Shown: piece after piece, positions 1-8,321 of the stretch
Layout: each line of letters starts with the position of its first letter
Numbering within the stretch: position 1 is the stretch's first letter
From: Treponema sp. UBA937
GTDB taxonomy: Bacteria; Spirochaetota; Spirochaetia; Treponematales; Breznakiellaceae
DNA: 39,805 nucleotides
Assembly: GCA_002293455.1 (NCBI GenBank)
Contig: DBDH01000019.1
Location: 1-39,805, forward strand
Reading direction: 5' to 3'
Translations under genes and position numbers: made by a program
Notes under the pieces: generated by a model
The model's input: only the letters and a program-made list of their open reading frames with translations
The model's database searches: none
Told to the model about the DNA's origin: nothing

Positions 1-17
1 AAAAAAAGCTATCAAAT

Positions 18-137
18 GAGGCTGTTGCAAAACTCCAGATTTTGCAACAGCAACCTTTAAAAAATGCATGTTTCGCAGCCTTTAGGCGAGAAAATGCAGG
101 AGCTTGGGCAAAACTAACCGAGTTTTGCAACAAGCTC
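18..137 (+). repeat. 120-bp MITE-like dispersed repeat, copy A
   Basis: The ends at 18-35 and 120-137 are inverted repeats of each other with 16 of 18 positions matching. The left part folds into a perfect 12-bp hairpin (21-32 with 40-51, 7-nt loop). The right part folds as an outer 7-bp stem (100-106 with 131-137) around an inner 8-bp stem (108-115 with 121-128, loop AACCG). A small GCC-TTTA-GGC hairpin lies between. Another 120-bp copy is at 28404-28523 and divergent or shortened copies occur elsewhere. It carries no coding capacity. No T-run follows the right hairpin, so it is not a standard intrinsic terminator. Confidence 0.8.
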
Positions 138-393
138 TATGTACTACATTTTATATGGCGGATAGAATAAAGACAATAGTTAAAACAATAAAAAACTGGC
201 TTTTAAAGTATAGTTTCCATAGCATAAAAAAATGCTCACTTTTAGAACAGAAGCATGAAGTATCCGTATATAATTAATGTAGAATATTTATGTATAGTAG
301 TATATAAAGTATTGGGGCTTGTTTCAAGATTGAAGTTTTGCAGGAAGCTCCTTTATGTAAAATTATTTTTTCTTTTTCGGGGAGATAAAAAGT
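138..393. other. AT-rich intergenic region upstream of the 915-aa gene
   Basis: I see no gene here. A degenerate short relative of the dispersed repeat is visible at about 314-351: GGGCTTG on the left, AGTTTTGCAGGAAGCTC on the right, resembling the 37-bp copy at 30764-30800. A purine-rich ribosome-binding site (GGGGAG, about 379-384) precedes the ATG at 394. The region is rich in TATA-like stretches, so no single promoter can be chosen. Confidence 0.5.
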
Positions 394-3141
394 ATGATTA
401 ATATAATTTTTACCTTGAATTATCAGCAGCAAATCCAGCAGACCCGGCCCGGGTTATTCTCATCGCTTGAAAAATCAATCCTCGAACTTGTTGAGTCATG
501 CGGCGGAAATGTCCGGGGGGAACATAAATATCTTTGTGCTTCTTTTGACGAACAAAACATTGCTTCATGGCTGGATGTGGTTATCATCATCGAAACACTT
601 GACCAAATACTCAAAGATGCTTCGGATGAATTGTACGGACACATTTGTTTTATAAGCAATGACGAAATTGATCCTACGGTATACGGAGGGATGCTTCGCG
701 AATTGGCGGCCAATGGACACCATACAGGCATCTGGCTTGCGAAAGATATTTCCGCGCATCTTTTGCCCTATTTTACATTAGACGATGCTCCGGCTTTTTC
801 CTTTATTACCAAAATCTATGTTGATGTGATGGAAATAAAGCAGGCAAAAAACATAAACGGCAGCAGCGAAGACGTGAACAGCGGGTATCCCCTCAGGAAG
901 ACCATTATTGATGTGCTGGAAGCACAGAAAAAAAATCCGTATATTGTGTTGTCCGGCCCAGACTTTATCGGCTTAAAAGACGGGCTGTATCATTTCAGTA
1001 AAAAACAATTGGGTGATGTTCCGCCGCTTGTGTTTCGTTTTGGATCGGGGGGCAGAGGATTAAGCTGCTTTGTTGATGCCCTGGGACCGGAAATAAAACA
1101 ATTGATTGAAAACGGTTTTTCTTCCGTCGAGACCATTCATCAGCTTGAAGACCTGAAAGAGCGTATCGCCCTGGAACGGCTTCGGGATGAATATCCTCCC
1201 ATTATTCAAGAAAAAGGCCGGCAGTTTTTATCGCTGCTTGTAGATGCTTACATCGGGACAATGAAAGGACGGAATATCAATCCCTTGATTATCATCGAAA
1301 ATATTGAAGAGATGAATGAAACGGCGCTTGCACTTATGATCCAAAAAGTGAAGGATTTGCAGAGCCAAAACGGAATCTCTGTTTGCTGCACCGCAAATAC
1401 CGAAAGGAATCTTGATACATGGAGAAATCTTAATTTTAAAGTTTTGTACTTTTCTTTGCCCGGAGGAAAAGCCGCGGAGACGAGTACGGGAAAAAATCTT
1501 TCCAGGGATATGAAGGAACTTTGGGAAATTGCCTACATGTGTTATTTGATGCGCCCCTATTTTCCGGGGTATGCGTTCCTGTCTCTTTTTAATGAAGAAG
1601 GAAAAAATCCCGCGGTAACGGAGCGGGCTTTTGAAATTTTAAACGCTCTGGGAGTCATTACTTCCCCGCAGGATCCGGAACCTGTTATGGTAGATTTTGC
1701 CGAAAAGGCGGAGCTTGTGCTGGGGGCAGAAAGAATCGCCATTATCAAAGGAATGGTAAGAAACCGTTTGTTGGCCTGGGTCAGCGGGGAAAAATTGATT
1801 CCTTGCTTTAATCTTTTAACTGCCCTTGTAAATCTTAACGGAGACGGCAGTGATGATCTTATTCTGGATGCTGTCTGCCGGGATGTTATTGACGGTGTGT
1901 ACAGCGGTTTTAAAAACACCATTGATTCCGGAAAATTTCATGTTATAGCAGGCAACAGAAGAACTCCTTCGCTTGTGTATATTTTCAATACGCTTGCCGC
2001 ATTGATTCATGGGAATGAAGAAGATATACACAAAACATTTTTATGCCCTCCGCCGAACGCGATTCCCTGTCCGCGCTACGAATCGTATATAGAATCGAAT
2101 ATGGCTTCTTATCAGCTTTCAATCCGCAGTGTGGAAGAAGCCGCGGCATCAGTTAAAAAGTCGATGCTTGTTATTCAAAACATAACGCATATCCGCGGCG
2201 GAGCCAGGGCCTTTCGACTGTACGCCCTGGTGAATCTTATCCAGGGAAATATGATGGACGCGATTGAGTATCTGCAATTTGCCGCCGATCATGCCGAACG
2301 GAGCAAAGACTGGGAAGAATCGGCAATCATCAATTATTACGCGTCGGTTGTTCACTTTTTATTCGGAAATATTTCCAAGGCCGAACGATTGACGGATCAC
2401 GCGGAATCTGAGGCTTTAAAATGCGGCATGACTTCATGGGAAATCAAATCCCGTTTTTTAAAAGGACGAATCCTTTTTGAACAAGGGCGGTACCGCGATG
2501 CATACGACATATTTAATTCAATCACTCCAAGGGAAGAAAGCGAGAATACCTTGAATGCTTGGAAGTACCGCGCAAGAATTTATTCGGGCGGACTGCCGCA
2601 AGACAATATAAAAAACGAAGGGGACGGCGCGGTTTTCATGATAGAAGCCGCGTATATAAACGGGGAATATGAAAAAGCCGTCGAATTAGCGGATCAATTA
2701 TTGATGAATTTACTGGATCGGACATTCATTTTTATTGAACAGGCTGATTGGCAAAGCGGATTTTCGCAGACGGAATTGTTTATGTTCCCCATAACAGATT
2801 TTTTGCACCGCTTTGTGTCAACGTATCGGGCTTTGGCTTTAAGCCATCAGGATTCAACCGCCGCTTCCAGCGCCGCGTCAATTATGCAGCAAATTACAAG
2901 AGATGAAAAATTTCCCGACACGGACACTAACGACGCGTTTTATTATTTTGCGCAGTACAAAATTCTTCAAAACGCGGAAGCATCTGAAATCGATCTCAAC
3001 ACCGCTGTCAGCATGGCCTTTAAACGGCTTCAACGCAGAGCCAGCAGAATTGACGACATTGAGGCAAAACGGGCTTTTCTCACGCTCAACCGCTGGAATG
3101 AAGCTCTTGGCAAAGCGGCAAAGCATCACAGATTGATTTAG
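394..3141 (+). CDS. Large orphan protein: degenerate P-loop/STAND-like core with C-terminal TPR-like repeats
   Basis: This is a 915-aa protein whose family I cannot name. An N-terminal segment (about 1-150) is followed by a region (about 165-350) that reads like a degenerate AAA/STAND ATPase: a hydrophobic strand and turn at LSGPDFIGLKDG where a Walker A would be expected, but without GKS/T, and a Walker B-like LIIIENIEE near residue 305. From about 590 to 860 there are helical pairs with TPR-like spacing (for example YLQFAADHAERSKDWEES and GRYRDAYDIFN). No DNA-binding domain or membrane segment is obvious. The start is supported by GGGGAG nine bases upstream. It stands alone: a dispersed repeat lies upstream and a strong hairpin begins 2 nt after the stop. 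A scaffold or signalling role similar to MalT/LuxR-type STAND proteins is only an inference. Confidence 0.6.
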   Translation: MINIIFTLNYQQQIQQTRPGLFSSLEKSILELVESCGGNVRGEHKYLCASFDEQNIASWLDVVIIIETLDQILKDASDELYGHICFISNDEIDPTVYGGMLRELAANGHHTGIWLAKDISAHLLPYFTLDDAPAFSFITKIYVDVMEIKQAKNINGSSEDVNSGYPLRKTIIDVLEAQKKNPYIVLSGPDFIGLKDGLYHFSKKQLGDVPPLVFRFGSGGRGLSCFVDALGPEIKQLIENGFSSVETIHQLEDLKERIALERLRDEYPPIIQEKGRQFLSLLVDAYIGTMKGRNINPLIIIENIEEMNETALALMIQKVKDLQSQNGISVCCTANTERNLDTWRNLNFKVLYFSLPGGKAAETSTGKNLSRDMKELWEIAYMCYLMRPYFPGYAFLSLFNEEGKNPAVTERAFEILNALGVITSPQDPEPVMVDFAEKAELVLGAERIAIIKGMVRNRLLAWVSGEKLIPCFNLLTALVNLNGDGSDDLILDAVCRDVIDGVYSGFKNTIDSGKFHVIAGNRRTPSLVYIFNTLAALIHGNEEDIHKTFLCPPPNAIPCPRYESYIESNMASYQLSIRSVEEAAASVKKSMLVIQNITHIRGGARAFRLYALVNLIQGNMMDAIEYLQFAADHAERSKDWEESAIINYYASVVHFLFGNISKAERLTDHAESEALKCGMTSWEIKSRFLKGRILFEQGRYRDAYDIFNSITPREESENTLNAWKYRARIYSGGLPQDNIKNEGDGAVFMIEAAYINGEYEKAVELADQLLMNLLDRTFIFIEQADWQSGFSQTELFMFPITDFLHRFVSTYRALALSHQDSTAASSAASIMQQITRDEKFPDTDTNDAFYYFAQYKILQNAEASEIDLNTAVSMAFKRLQRRASRIDDIEAKRAFLTLNRWNEALGKAAKHHRLI

Positions 3142-3142
3142 G

Positions 3143-3174
3143 CGCAAAGTGTGTTTCACGAAACACACTTTGCG
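3143..3174. terminator. Perfect 14-bp hairpin between convergent genes
   Basis: The arms 3143-3156 and 3161-3174 are exact reverse complements (14 bp, 4-nt loop CACG). The hairpin begins 2 nt after the stop of the 915-aa gene and ends 13 nt from the stop of the convergent methyltransferase gene. The downstream T-run is poor on both strands, so it is either a bidirectional terminator of low U content or an mRNA 3'-end stabiliser. Confidence 0.6.
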
Positions 3175-3187
3175 TTCTTACACGGCG

Positions 3188-3949
3188 CTACATTTTCTTG
3201 CCGATGTAAAACACATAACCATAAAACTGTTTGTACTTTGCGTACAATGCAGCTTCATATTCATCGCCTTTTATGTATTCTGCTACAATTTCATTTCCGG
3301 CATATTTTTCCAAAAGCGCTTTTTCAGCCGCTTTCCGCGGAATAAAATAATTATCCGTCCAGTCCGTTTCAGGCAGCACAAATACAGCGATAGGACTATA
3401 TCCCGTTTTTTGCATAATCGAAATATAGTTTTGTATGGTATCCAATCTGCTGCCGGCATCGATCCAAAATTGTTCAACTTCACGGGGATGTTCATCGGCA
3501 ATCCATGAAGGACACGTTACGGCAAGGTGTCCATTCTTTTTAAGGAAACCATGCCAATGACTTATGCCTTTTTCAAAGCCGATGCTGTCTACAGCGCCTT
3601 CTGACCAAATAAGATCAAATGCTTCTTTTTCAAAAGGCAATTCTTCCATGGAACCAATAACACCTGCTACTCTGTTTTGAAGTCCGAGTTTTTCAGCGTT
3701 TAGATTCAGCGTATCAATAAATTCCGGGAACATATCGAGCCCTGTGATGCTTCCTTTGGTATGCTGCGCTAAAAATAGCATCGGACCTCCTGTACCGCAG
3801 CCGAGATCTGCAATGTTCAGCCCGCCTGAAATATTGTCAATAAAACTTAAGGCCTTCAAAATTGTCTCAGCGCTGCCCGGTCCCTGACGTTCCAAACCGA
3901 TATGGGTCTCACAAATGATATCGCGCATTGATAGTTCTTTATTACTCAT
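3188..3949 (-). CDS. SAM-dependent methyltransferase, class I
   Basis: A 253-aa class I methyltransferase. Motif I is IADLGCGTGG near residues 45-54. The acidic end of strand 2 is GLDMFPEF, and motif III-like residues are SMEELPFEKEAFDLIWSEG. The methyl acceptor cannot be predicted. The start has a strong AAGGAAGG five to six bases upstream. The gene lies 25 bp downstream of a TetR regulator on the same strand and is probably cotranscribed with it from the operator-controlled promoter at 4708-4736. A role in detoxification or modification of the TetR ligand is therefore plausible. The fold call is secure; the biological role is inference. Confidence 0.85.
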   Translation of the reverse strand: MSNKELSMRDIICETHIGLERQGPGSAETILKALSFIDNISGGLNIADLGCGTGGPMLFLAQHTKGSITGLDMFPEFIDTLNLNAEKLGLQNRVAGVIGSMEELPFEKEAFDLIWSEGAVDSIGFEKGISHWHGFLKKNGHLAVTCPSWIADEHPREVEQFWIDAGSRLDTIQNYISIMQKTGYSPIAVFVLPETDWTDNYFIPRKAAEKALLEKYAGNEIVAEYIKGDEYEAALYAKYKQFYGYVFYIGKKM

Positions 3950-3974
3950 TTTTCCTTCCTTTGCTTTACAAGCA

Positions 3975-4631
3975 TCATACTCTTACATCTTTTCTATTAT
4001 GTTTTTTGCTAAAGCGCGTTCGATTGATATGTTCTTTTATGAATTTCTCAACATGAGATTCAAACAGTTCAACGATTTCTTTGTTATTAGATGATACATC
4101 AAATAAACTGAGCAGCAAATAAAACGGCGCGTAAAACTCTATCGCAAGCTGCTTTGGATTATCGTTTTCCAAAACACTCTGTTTCATCATTTCACGGAAC
4201 ACATCTTCCATATAACTTACAGGACCGCCCGCGAAAACTTTCTGATACAATTCGGCCATGAGAGGATTTCTATACCGCTCCAAAGACAGCATCTTACGGA
4301 CATTCACGGAAAATTCATCTTCCATCCAGAAACGGAATTGAGCGTTGATAAAAGCCCTGATATTTTCTATAGCGACATCACGATAGAACAAAGGCTCATC
4401 ATCAAATATTTTCTCCGGTACTTTATACTCTTTTGAACGTTCGGCATCCGCTTCATACAATCGTTGTATAATACTGTCAAATATATCCTGCTTATTCTTA
4501 TAATGCTTGTACAAAGCACCTTTTGTTATTCCAAGTTCCCCGGCTATTTTGCTGACCGATACAGCTGCATACCCATTGCGTGCAAAGAGACGAAGCGCTG
4601 TCCATAAAATATTTTCTTTGGTATCAGCCAT
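3975..4631 (-). CDS. TetR/AcrR family transcriptional repressor
   Basis: The protein is 218 aa from the preferred start. The N-terminal TetR helix-turn-helix is clear: ILWTALRLFARNGYAAVSVS, then IAGELGITKGALYKHYKNK, about residues 8-52. The remainder is the variable all-helical ligand-binding and dimerisation domain, so the inducer is unknown. An upstream in-frame start at 4691 would add 20 residues, but the ATG at 4631 has GGAGG seven bases upstream and fits the family's usual N-terminus. The longer start would also place coding sequence inside the operator. Upstream is a consensus promoter flanked by two palindromic operators, which strongly suggests autorepression together with the downstream methyltransferase. 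Confidence 0.9.
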   Translation of the reverse strand: MADTKENILWTALRLFARNGYAAVSVSKIAGELGITKGALYKHYKNKQDIFDSIIQRLYEADAERSKEYKVPEKIFDDEPLFYRDVAIENIRAFINAQFRFWMEDEFSVNVRKMLSLERYRNPLMAELYQKVFAGGPVSYMEDVFREMMKQSVLENDNPKQLAIEFYAPFYLLLSLFDVSSNNKEIVELFESHVEKFIKEHINRTRFSKKHNRKDVRV

Positions 4632-4680
4632 CGATACGCCTCCGTTTGATGTAAACTGCCGTCCGTAAGAAAAACACATA

Positions 4681-4732
4681 CAGGTGAACAATCGTTTACT
4701 TACAATAATAATAGTAAACTATCGTTCACCTG
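4681..4732. promoter_or_regulatory. Twin TetR operator
   Basis: The arms CAGGTGAACAATCGTTTAC (4681-4699) and GTAAACTATCGTTCACCTG (4714-4732) are reverse complements at 17 of 19 positions, separated by 14 bp. Each arm is itself an imperfect palindrome (GTGAAC/GTTTAC and GTAAAC/GTTCAC), resembling the GAACG-CGTTC type of TetR-family operator. One site fills the promoter spacer and the other lies just downstream of the expected transcription start, the arrangement expected for repression by two dimers. Confidence 0.8.
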
Positions 4733-4736
4733 TCAA
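4708..4736 (-). promoter_or_regulatory. Sigma-70-type promoter of the TetR-methyltransferase operon
   Basis: On the minus strand TTGACA (4736-4731) is followed by exactly 17 bp and then TATTAT (4713-4708). The 17-bp spacer coincides with the distal TetR operator arm. Transcription is predicted to begin near 4700, about 70 bases before the regulator's start codon. Confidence 0.75.
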
Positions 4737-4814
4737 GTCTTTTTTTGGAAAAGCCGCATAATTTTGGATTTTCCCGGTACATATCTGGACTTCTCTTTTA
4801 TTATTCCGTATAGT

Positions 4815-4897
4815 ATAGTCAACTCATTTGAATTATTTGACTATTTCCGATTATAAGTGCTTCTGGTAAAAAAATTAGTTAATTCATTTTACCAGAA
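4815..4897. other. Two perfect inverted repeats in the leader of the membrane-protein gene
   Basis: ATAGTCAA (4815-4822) pairs with TTGACTAT (4837-4844), 8 bp with a 14-nt spacer. TTCTGGTAAAA (4861-4871) pairs with TTTTACCAGAA (4887-4897), 11 bp with a 15-nt spacer. Both precede the likely start codon at 4923. They could be operators or leader-RNA hairpins; no known riboswitch class is recognised. Confidence 0.45.
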
Positions 4898-4922
4898 ACG
4901 TAAATCTATGGAGTATATTACT

Positions 4923-5696
4923 ATGATTGGGTTCCTGATAAAGAAGACATTTTTTGATCTTTGGGATAATATGTTCCGGGCTGTTCTTGTCAATCTGGGC
5001 TTTATTATTTCTCTTGCCGCATGTGTGTTTATTCTTAGCTTGACGGCGAACGCGCAGTTTTTATTTTATCCAGCGATGCTGATAGGTATTCTTTGGTTGT
5101 GCGTATATCTTTCTGCCGCCGCGCTCAGCCTTTCATCCATTTCCGATTATAAAACTTTCGGATTCTCTGATTTCTTCAAGAATATGAAAGCTGTCTGGCC
5201 GATAGGTCTCCTCTTTGGTTTTATTGTTTTCGTCATATTTCTTGTTACAACGACGGTGATACCTTTTTATCTCAACATAGAATCCATGATAGGGGTTCTT
5301 TTTGCATCAGTGATTTTCTGGACTTTTGCGGTGGCGCTTCTTTCATTTCAATTCTTTCTTGCTATCCGCTCAAGGCTCGATGCCAAACCGATGAAAATCA
5401 TCAAGAAATGTTTCATCATCTTTTTTGATAATCCCGGTTTTTCTATTTTTTCTTTCTTTCATAATATCATCATTTTGATCATCTCAGTGTTCCTGGCTCT
5501 GCTCTTTCCGGGGCCTGCCGGGATTCTGCTTTATCTTGATGAAGCTTTAAGGCTTCGTCTTTTGAAATACGATTATCTTGAAGCAAACCCCGATGCTAAC
5601 CGCAAAAAAATTCCCTGGGACGCGCTTCTTATTGATGAACGGGAAAAAACAGGCACGAGATCATTTAAAAGTTTTATCTTTCCCTGGAAGGATTGA
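4923..5696 (+). CDS. Polytopic membrane protein, YesL/DUF624-like
   Basis: The protein is 257 aa from the chosen ATG. GGAG with a 9-base gap supports this ATG over the upstream ATG at 4908 and the GTG at 4857. About six hydrophobic helices are visible, for example VNLGFIISLAACVFILSL, LLFGFIVFVIFLVTTTV and IIILIISVFLALLFPGPAG. The N-terminal FFDLWDNMFRAVLVNL and the overall layout recall the YesL/DUF624 family of small membrane proteins. The cytoplasmic C-terminus ends in a basic/aromatic tail (FKSFIFPWKD) that looks conserved in treponemes. Function unknown. Two inverted repeats lie in its leader. Confidence 0.65.
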   Translation: MIGFLIKKTFFDLWDNMFRAVLVNLGFIISLAACVFILSLTANAQFLFYPAMLIGILWLCVYLSAAALSLSSISDYKTFGFSDFFKNMKAVWPIGLLFGFIVFVIFLVTTTVIPFYLNIESMIGVLFASVIFWTFAVALLSFQFFLAIRSRLDAKPMKIIKKCFIIFFDNPGFSIFSFFHNIIILIISVFLALLFPGPAGILLYLDEALRLRLLKYDYLEANPDANRKKIPWDALLIDEREKTGTRSFKSFIFPWKD

Positions 5697-5775
5697 GTAT
5701 AGATAAAAGGATCAAGAATCTTGTTACATTTATACAGTTTGATATTCTCAATATGAATACGATTGAGAGGAAACT

Positions 5776-6645
5776 ATGGATTTCAAAACAGGAAAATGGG
5801 CAAAACAAATAATTGATTTACAGTTCGATGACGGCTCATGGGGATATTTCCATTCGTTGTCAACTTTAGTGCCAGGACACTATTCGTCAATGACCACGGA
5901 ACAAGCATTGCGAAGACTAGAAATCTTGGGCTTCTCAATAGAAGATAAACCGATTCAAAAAGCGCTAAACTATTTGAATGACTGCTTAACCGGCAAAAAG
6001 AACATACCTGACTGCGAAGAAAAAACGCATAATTGGAAAGTGTTTCTTAATTTGATGCTGTCAACATGGATAAGAAGATTTACAAACGAAAATAAAACTG
6101 CGAACAGCACCGCTGAGCAATGGAGCGAGATAATCAACAACTCGTTTGCAAAAGGGTATTATGATCATGATGCGTACATAAAAAATTTTGAAAAAACATT
6201 CAACAGCAAAGTGCATCCAAAAGCCGTAAGGCATATAGACTTTGTTCATTTCTATACAGTTTCTATTGTAACAAATACATTGAATAAAAACATCGAGCCG
6301 TTCTATTTTGATTATATTCTGAATCATGAAAACGGAATATATTACATCTACGATAAAAAGCTGTCGGATATTCCAAAATTATTTCAGTCAAAAGACGCGA
6401 GTAAATTTTTAAGGGCAATTGAATTGTTGTCAAAGTATGAAAACCCTGAATGTAAAAATCAATTGCGATTTGCGCTTGATTGGCTTGAAAAAAATAAAAG
6501 TGCAAAAAATACATGGGATATGGGTAAAGAATCAAAAGACGGAATAAGTTTTCCCTTATCGGATTCATGGAGAACAGAAGAAAACAGAATTAATGATTGT
6601 ACATACAGCATAAAAAAATTACTGGGCGAAATTGAAATGTCATGA
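5776..6645 (+). CDS. Hypothetical protein resembling prenyltransferase/squalene-cyclase-type alpha-toroid proteins
   Basis: A 289-aa soluble protein with no signal peptide or membrane helix. Its N-terminus (WAKQIIDLQFDDGSWGYFH) has the Q-x-x-DGSWG signature of squalene/oxidosqualene cyclase (QW-type) repeats. A second weak repeat is LRFALDWLEKNKSAKNTW. The catalytic DxDD of class II terpene cyclases is not visible, so an enzymatic role is doubtful. GAGGA is six bases before the ATG. The stop overlaps the start of the AraC-type regulator (ATGA at 6642-6645), so the two are translationally coupled and probably act together. The patch looks acquired (Firmicutes-like gene types). Function unknown. 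Confidence 0.6.
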   Translation: MDFKTGKWAKQIIDLQFDDGSWGYFHSLSTLVPGHYSSMTTEQALRRLEILGFSIEDKPIQKALNYLNDCLTGKKNIPDCEEKTHNWKVFLNLMLSTWIRRFTNENKTANSTAEQWSEIINNSFAKGYYDHDAYIKNFEKTFNSKVHPKAVRHIDFVHFYTVSIVTNTLNKNIEPFYFDYILNHENGIYYIYDKKLSDIPKLFQSKDASKFLRAIELLSKYENPECKNQLRFALDWLEKNKSAKNTWDMGKESKDGISFPLSDSWRTEENRINDCTYSIKKLLGEIEMS

Positions 6646-7616
6646 CAAGCGAAAATAATTACTACATAGAAATCGCGGAAGCCGCAAAAAAATATATTGA
6701 ACTCAACATTGAAAAAGACATAAGTCTCGATGACACCGCAAAAGCGGCCAATTATTCATTGAAACATTTTAACCGTATTTTTTATATGGCAACAGGTTTA
6801 ACCGCAGGTGAATATATCCGTTGGTATAAACTTACGCAGGCTTTGTTTGAATTAAAATACAGCGCAATGCCGATTATCGATATTGCTTTAAAATACGGAT
6901 ATGAATCACAGGAAGCGTTTACCAGAGCATTTAAAGACGTTTTTTCCGTAAACCCCGGAAATTACCGAAAAGGAAAAAAAGAAGCTGTCGGGAAAAATGG
7001 ATATATCAGTACATTCATTCGTGATAAAGAACATGAATACTATTACCGTAAAGGCATATACACGCGCGAGAAAGTGGAAAGCTGGATAATCACAAAACCG
7101 CGCCGTATCTGGGCAAGCGCAAAAAGAAACCTTGAGAATTTGCCGACAGGTACGTTTTATGAAACATGTGAACGTGAAGGCCTCATGCAAAAAGCGGCGG
7201 CAGTTTCCGGTGAACTTATGACAGGAGGAGCTTATCTTCCGACAGAATTTTACAACCGTGAAAAGTATCAATCGTACTTACAGGCAAAAGTTGACGGCGA
7301 TAAATCCAACGGCTGGAAATGGTTTCGGAAATGGGAACTAAGTTTCGGCGTTGAAGTCGAAGAAGACTATCCTTTGGATTTGCTTCAAGGGTTTGAAGTT
7401 TTTCGTATTCCCGAATCTCAATATGTTGTGTTTCATTGTTCAAAATATTCTGTTGAAAAAAAAGACAGCATTATTGAAAGCGCGTGGAACGCGCAAAAAG
7501 ATTACGATACCGCGGCAAACGGATTACAATGGGCCTTTGATACAATTCCCTATTTTGAAGCGGAAGACAAAGAAACAGGATACACATTATGGTTTCCTGT
7601 TTCCGAGAAAGACTAA
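6642..7616 (+). CDS. AraC-family regulator with C-terminal GyrI-like effector-binding domain
   Basis: A 324-aa regulator. Residues about 10-110 hold the double helix-turn-helix of AraC/XylS proteins: ISLDDTAKAANYSLKHFNRI, then IDIALKYGYESQEAFTRAFK, followed by the usual NPGNYRK. After a linker the C-terminal half (about 130-324) looks like an effector-binding (AraC_E_bind/GyrI-like) fold, with the late signature QYVVFHCSKYSV and the terminal YTLWFPV. Such proteins sense small hydrophobic or cationic compounds. It is coupled to the upstream toroid-like gene by an ATGA overlap, has no strong ribosome-binding site of its own, and probably relies on translational reinitiation. Confidence 0.85.
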   Translation: MTSENNYYIEIAEAAKKYIELNIEKDISLDDTAKAANYSLKHFNRIFYMATGLTAGEYIRWYKLTQALFELKYSAMPIIDIALKYGYESQEAFTRAFKDVFSVNPGNYRKGKKEAVGKNGYISTFIRDKEHEYYYRKGIYTREKVESWIITKPRRIWASAKRNLENLPTGTFYETCEREGLMQKAAAVSGELMTGGAYLPTEFYNREKYQSYLQAKVDGDKSNGWKWFRKWELSFGVEVEEDYPLDLLQGFEVFRIPESQYVVFHCSKYSVEKKDSIIESAWNAQKDYDTAANGLQWAFDTIPYFEAEDKETGYTLWFPVSEKD

Positions 7617-7699
7617 TGTCCAAAAAAATCAAAAACAAATTGGAGCTGCATTGTATACTCTTTGTTAATTCTAATACAATTACATGAGGAGAAATTGAT

Positions 7700-8191
7700 A
7701 TGAATGAATACGAAGAAGGCTTTAAATTACTTGAAGAAAAGTTCGGCAATGGAAAAGATAACGCTGTTGCGCTTGCGACTATTGCCCGAGAACCAAACGC
7801 CGACGGAAAGCCCCGCCCGGTTGTCCGTACCGTGGACGCCTACTATGAAGACGGCGTGTTTTATGTTACAACCTACGGGAATTCAAACAAGATGCGGCAA
7901 ATCGCCGACAACGCGGAAGTATCAATAGCAGCATCTCCGGAGATGTTCACCGCAAGCGGAATCGGTGAAAATCTCGGCTGGATATTAGACCCGAAAAACG
8001 CTGAATTAAGAACTAAGCTCCGAAAAGCTTTTGCGGAATGGTACGACATGGCAAATAATGAACAAGATGAGAATTGCTGTATTTTAGCAATCCGTCTTAC
8101 AAGAGGAACCTTGAATATAAATCACTGGGAAAAATTGTACCACATGGATTTTGTGAATAAGACAATGATGGAAAACGGAGGCGTTTTTTAA
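7700..8191 (+). CDS. Pyridoxamine 5'-phosphate oxidase-family (FMN-binding split-barrel) protein
   Basis: A 163-aa protein. The N-terminal half matches the split-barrel FMN-binding fold: ALATIARE, then PRPVVRTVDAYYEDGVFYVT, then the SNKMRQIADNAEVSIAA segment common in small PNPOx-like and general-stress flavoproteins. It is shorter than PdxH (about 210 aa) and lacks its C-terminal dimerisation and substrate segment, so it is probably not the B6 biosynthetic enzyme. GAGGAG precedes the ATG. It lies 83 bp after the AraC-type regulator on the same strand and could be its target. Substrate unknown. Confidence 0.8.
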   Translation: MNEYEEGFKLLEEKFGNGKDNAVALATIAREPNADGKPRPVVRTVDAYYEDGVFYVTTYGNSNKMRQIADNAEVSIAASPEMFTASGIGENLGWILDPKNAELRTKLRKAFAEWYDMANNEQDENCCILAIRLTRGTLNINHWEKLYHMDFVNKTMMENGGVF

Positions 8192-8212
8192 CACCGGGAA
8201 ATTGGTTAGAAT

Positions 8213-8268
8213 GCAATTGTGATTCATACCCCGAGACTGGGCGTGTGCGCCATGCCTCGGGAAATTGC
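8213..8268. terminator. Nested GC-rich hairpin downstream of the PNPOx-like gene
   Basis: Three stems nest: GCAATT/AATTGC (8213-8218 with 8263-8268), CCCGAG/CTCGGG (8230-8235 with 8256-8261) and GGCG/CGCC (8240-8243 with 8248-8251, loop TGTG). It lies 21 bp after the stop codon. No T-run follows, so it may be a stability element or a structured small RNA rather than a classical terminator. Confidence 0.45.
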
Positions 8269-8321
8269 TTGCATTATATCAGATAATACAACTATTTTCT
8301 AAAGAACAAAGGCAAAAACCA

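Noticed and set aside
3149..3508. 119-aa plus-strand open frame after the 915-aa gene
   Set aside because: It begins inside the 14-bp terminator hairpin and runs antisense to the methyltransferase gene; no ribosome-binding site and no recognisable protein.
7651..7680. TTGTAT-18-TACAAT as promoter of the PNPOx-like gene
   Set aside because: The predicted start site would fall on the ribosome-binding site, leaving no usable leader; kept out of the features.
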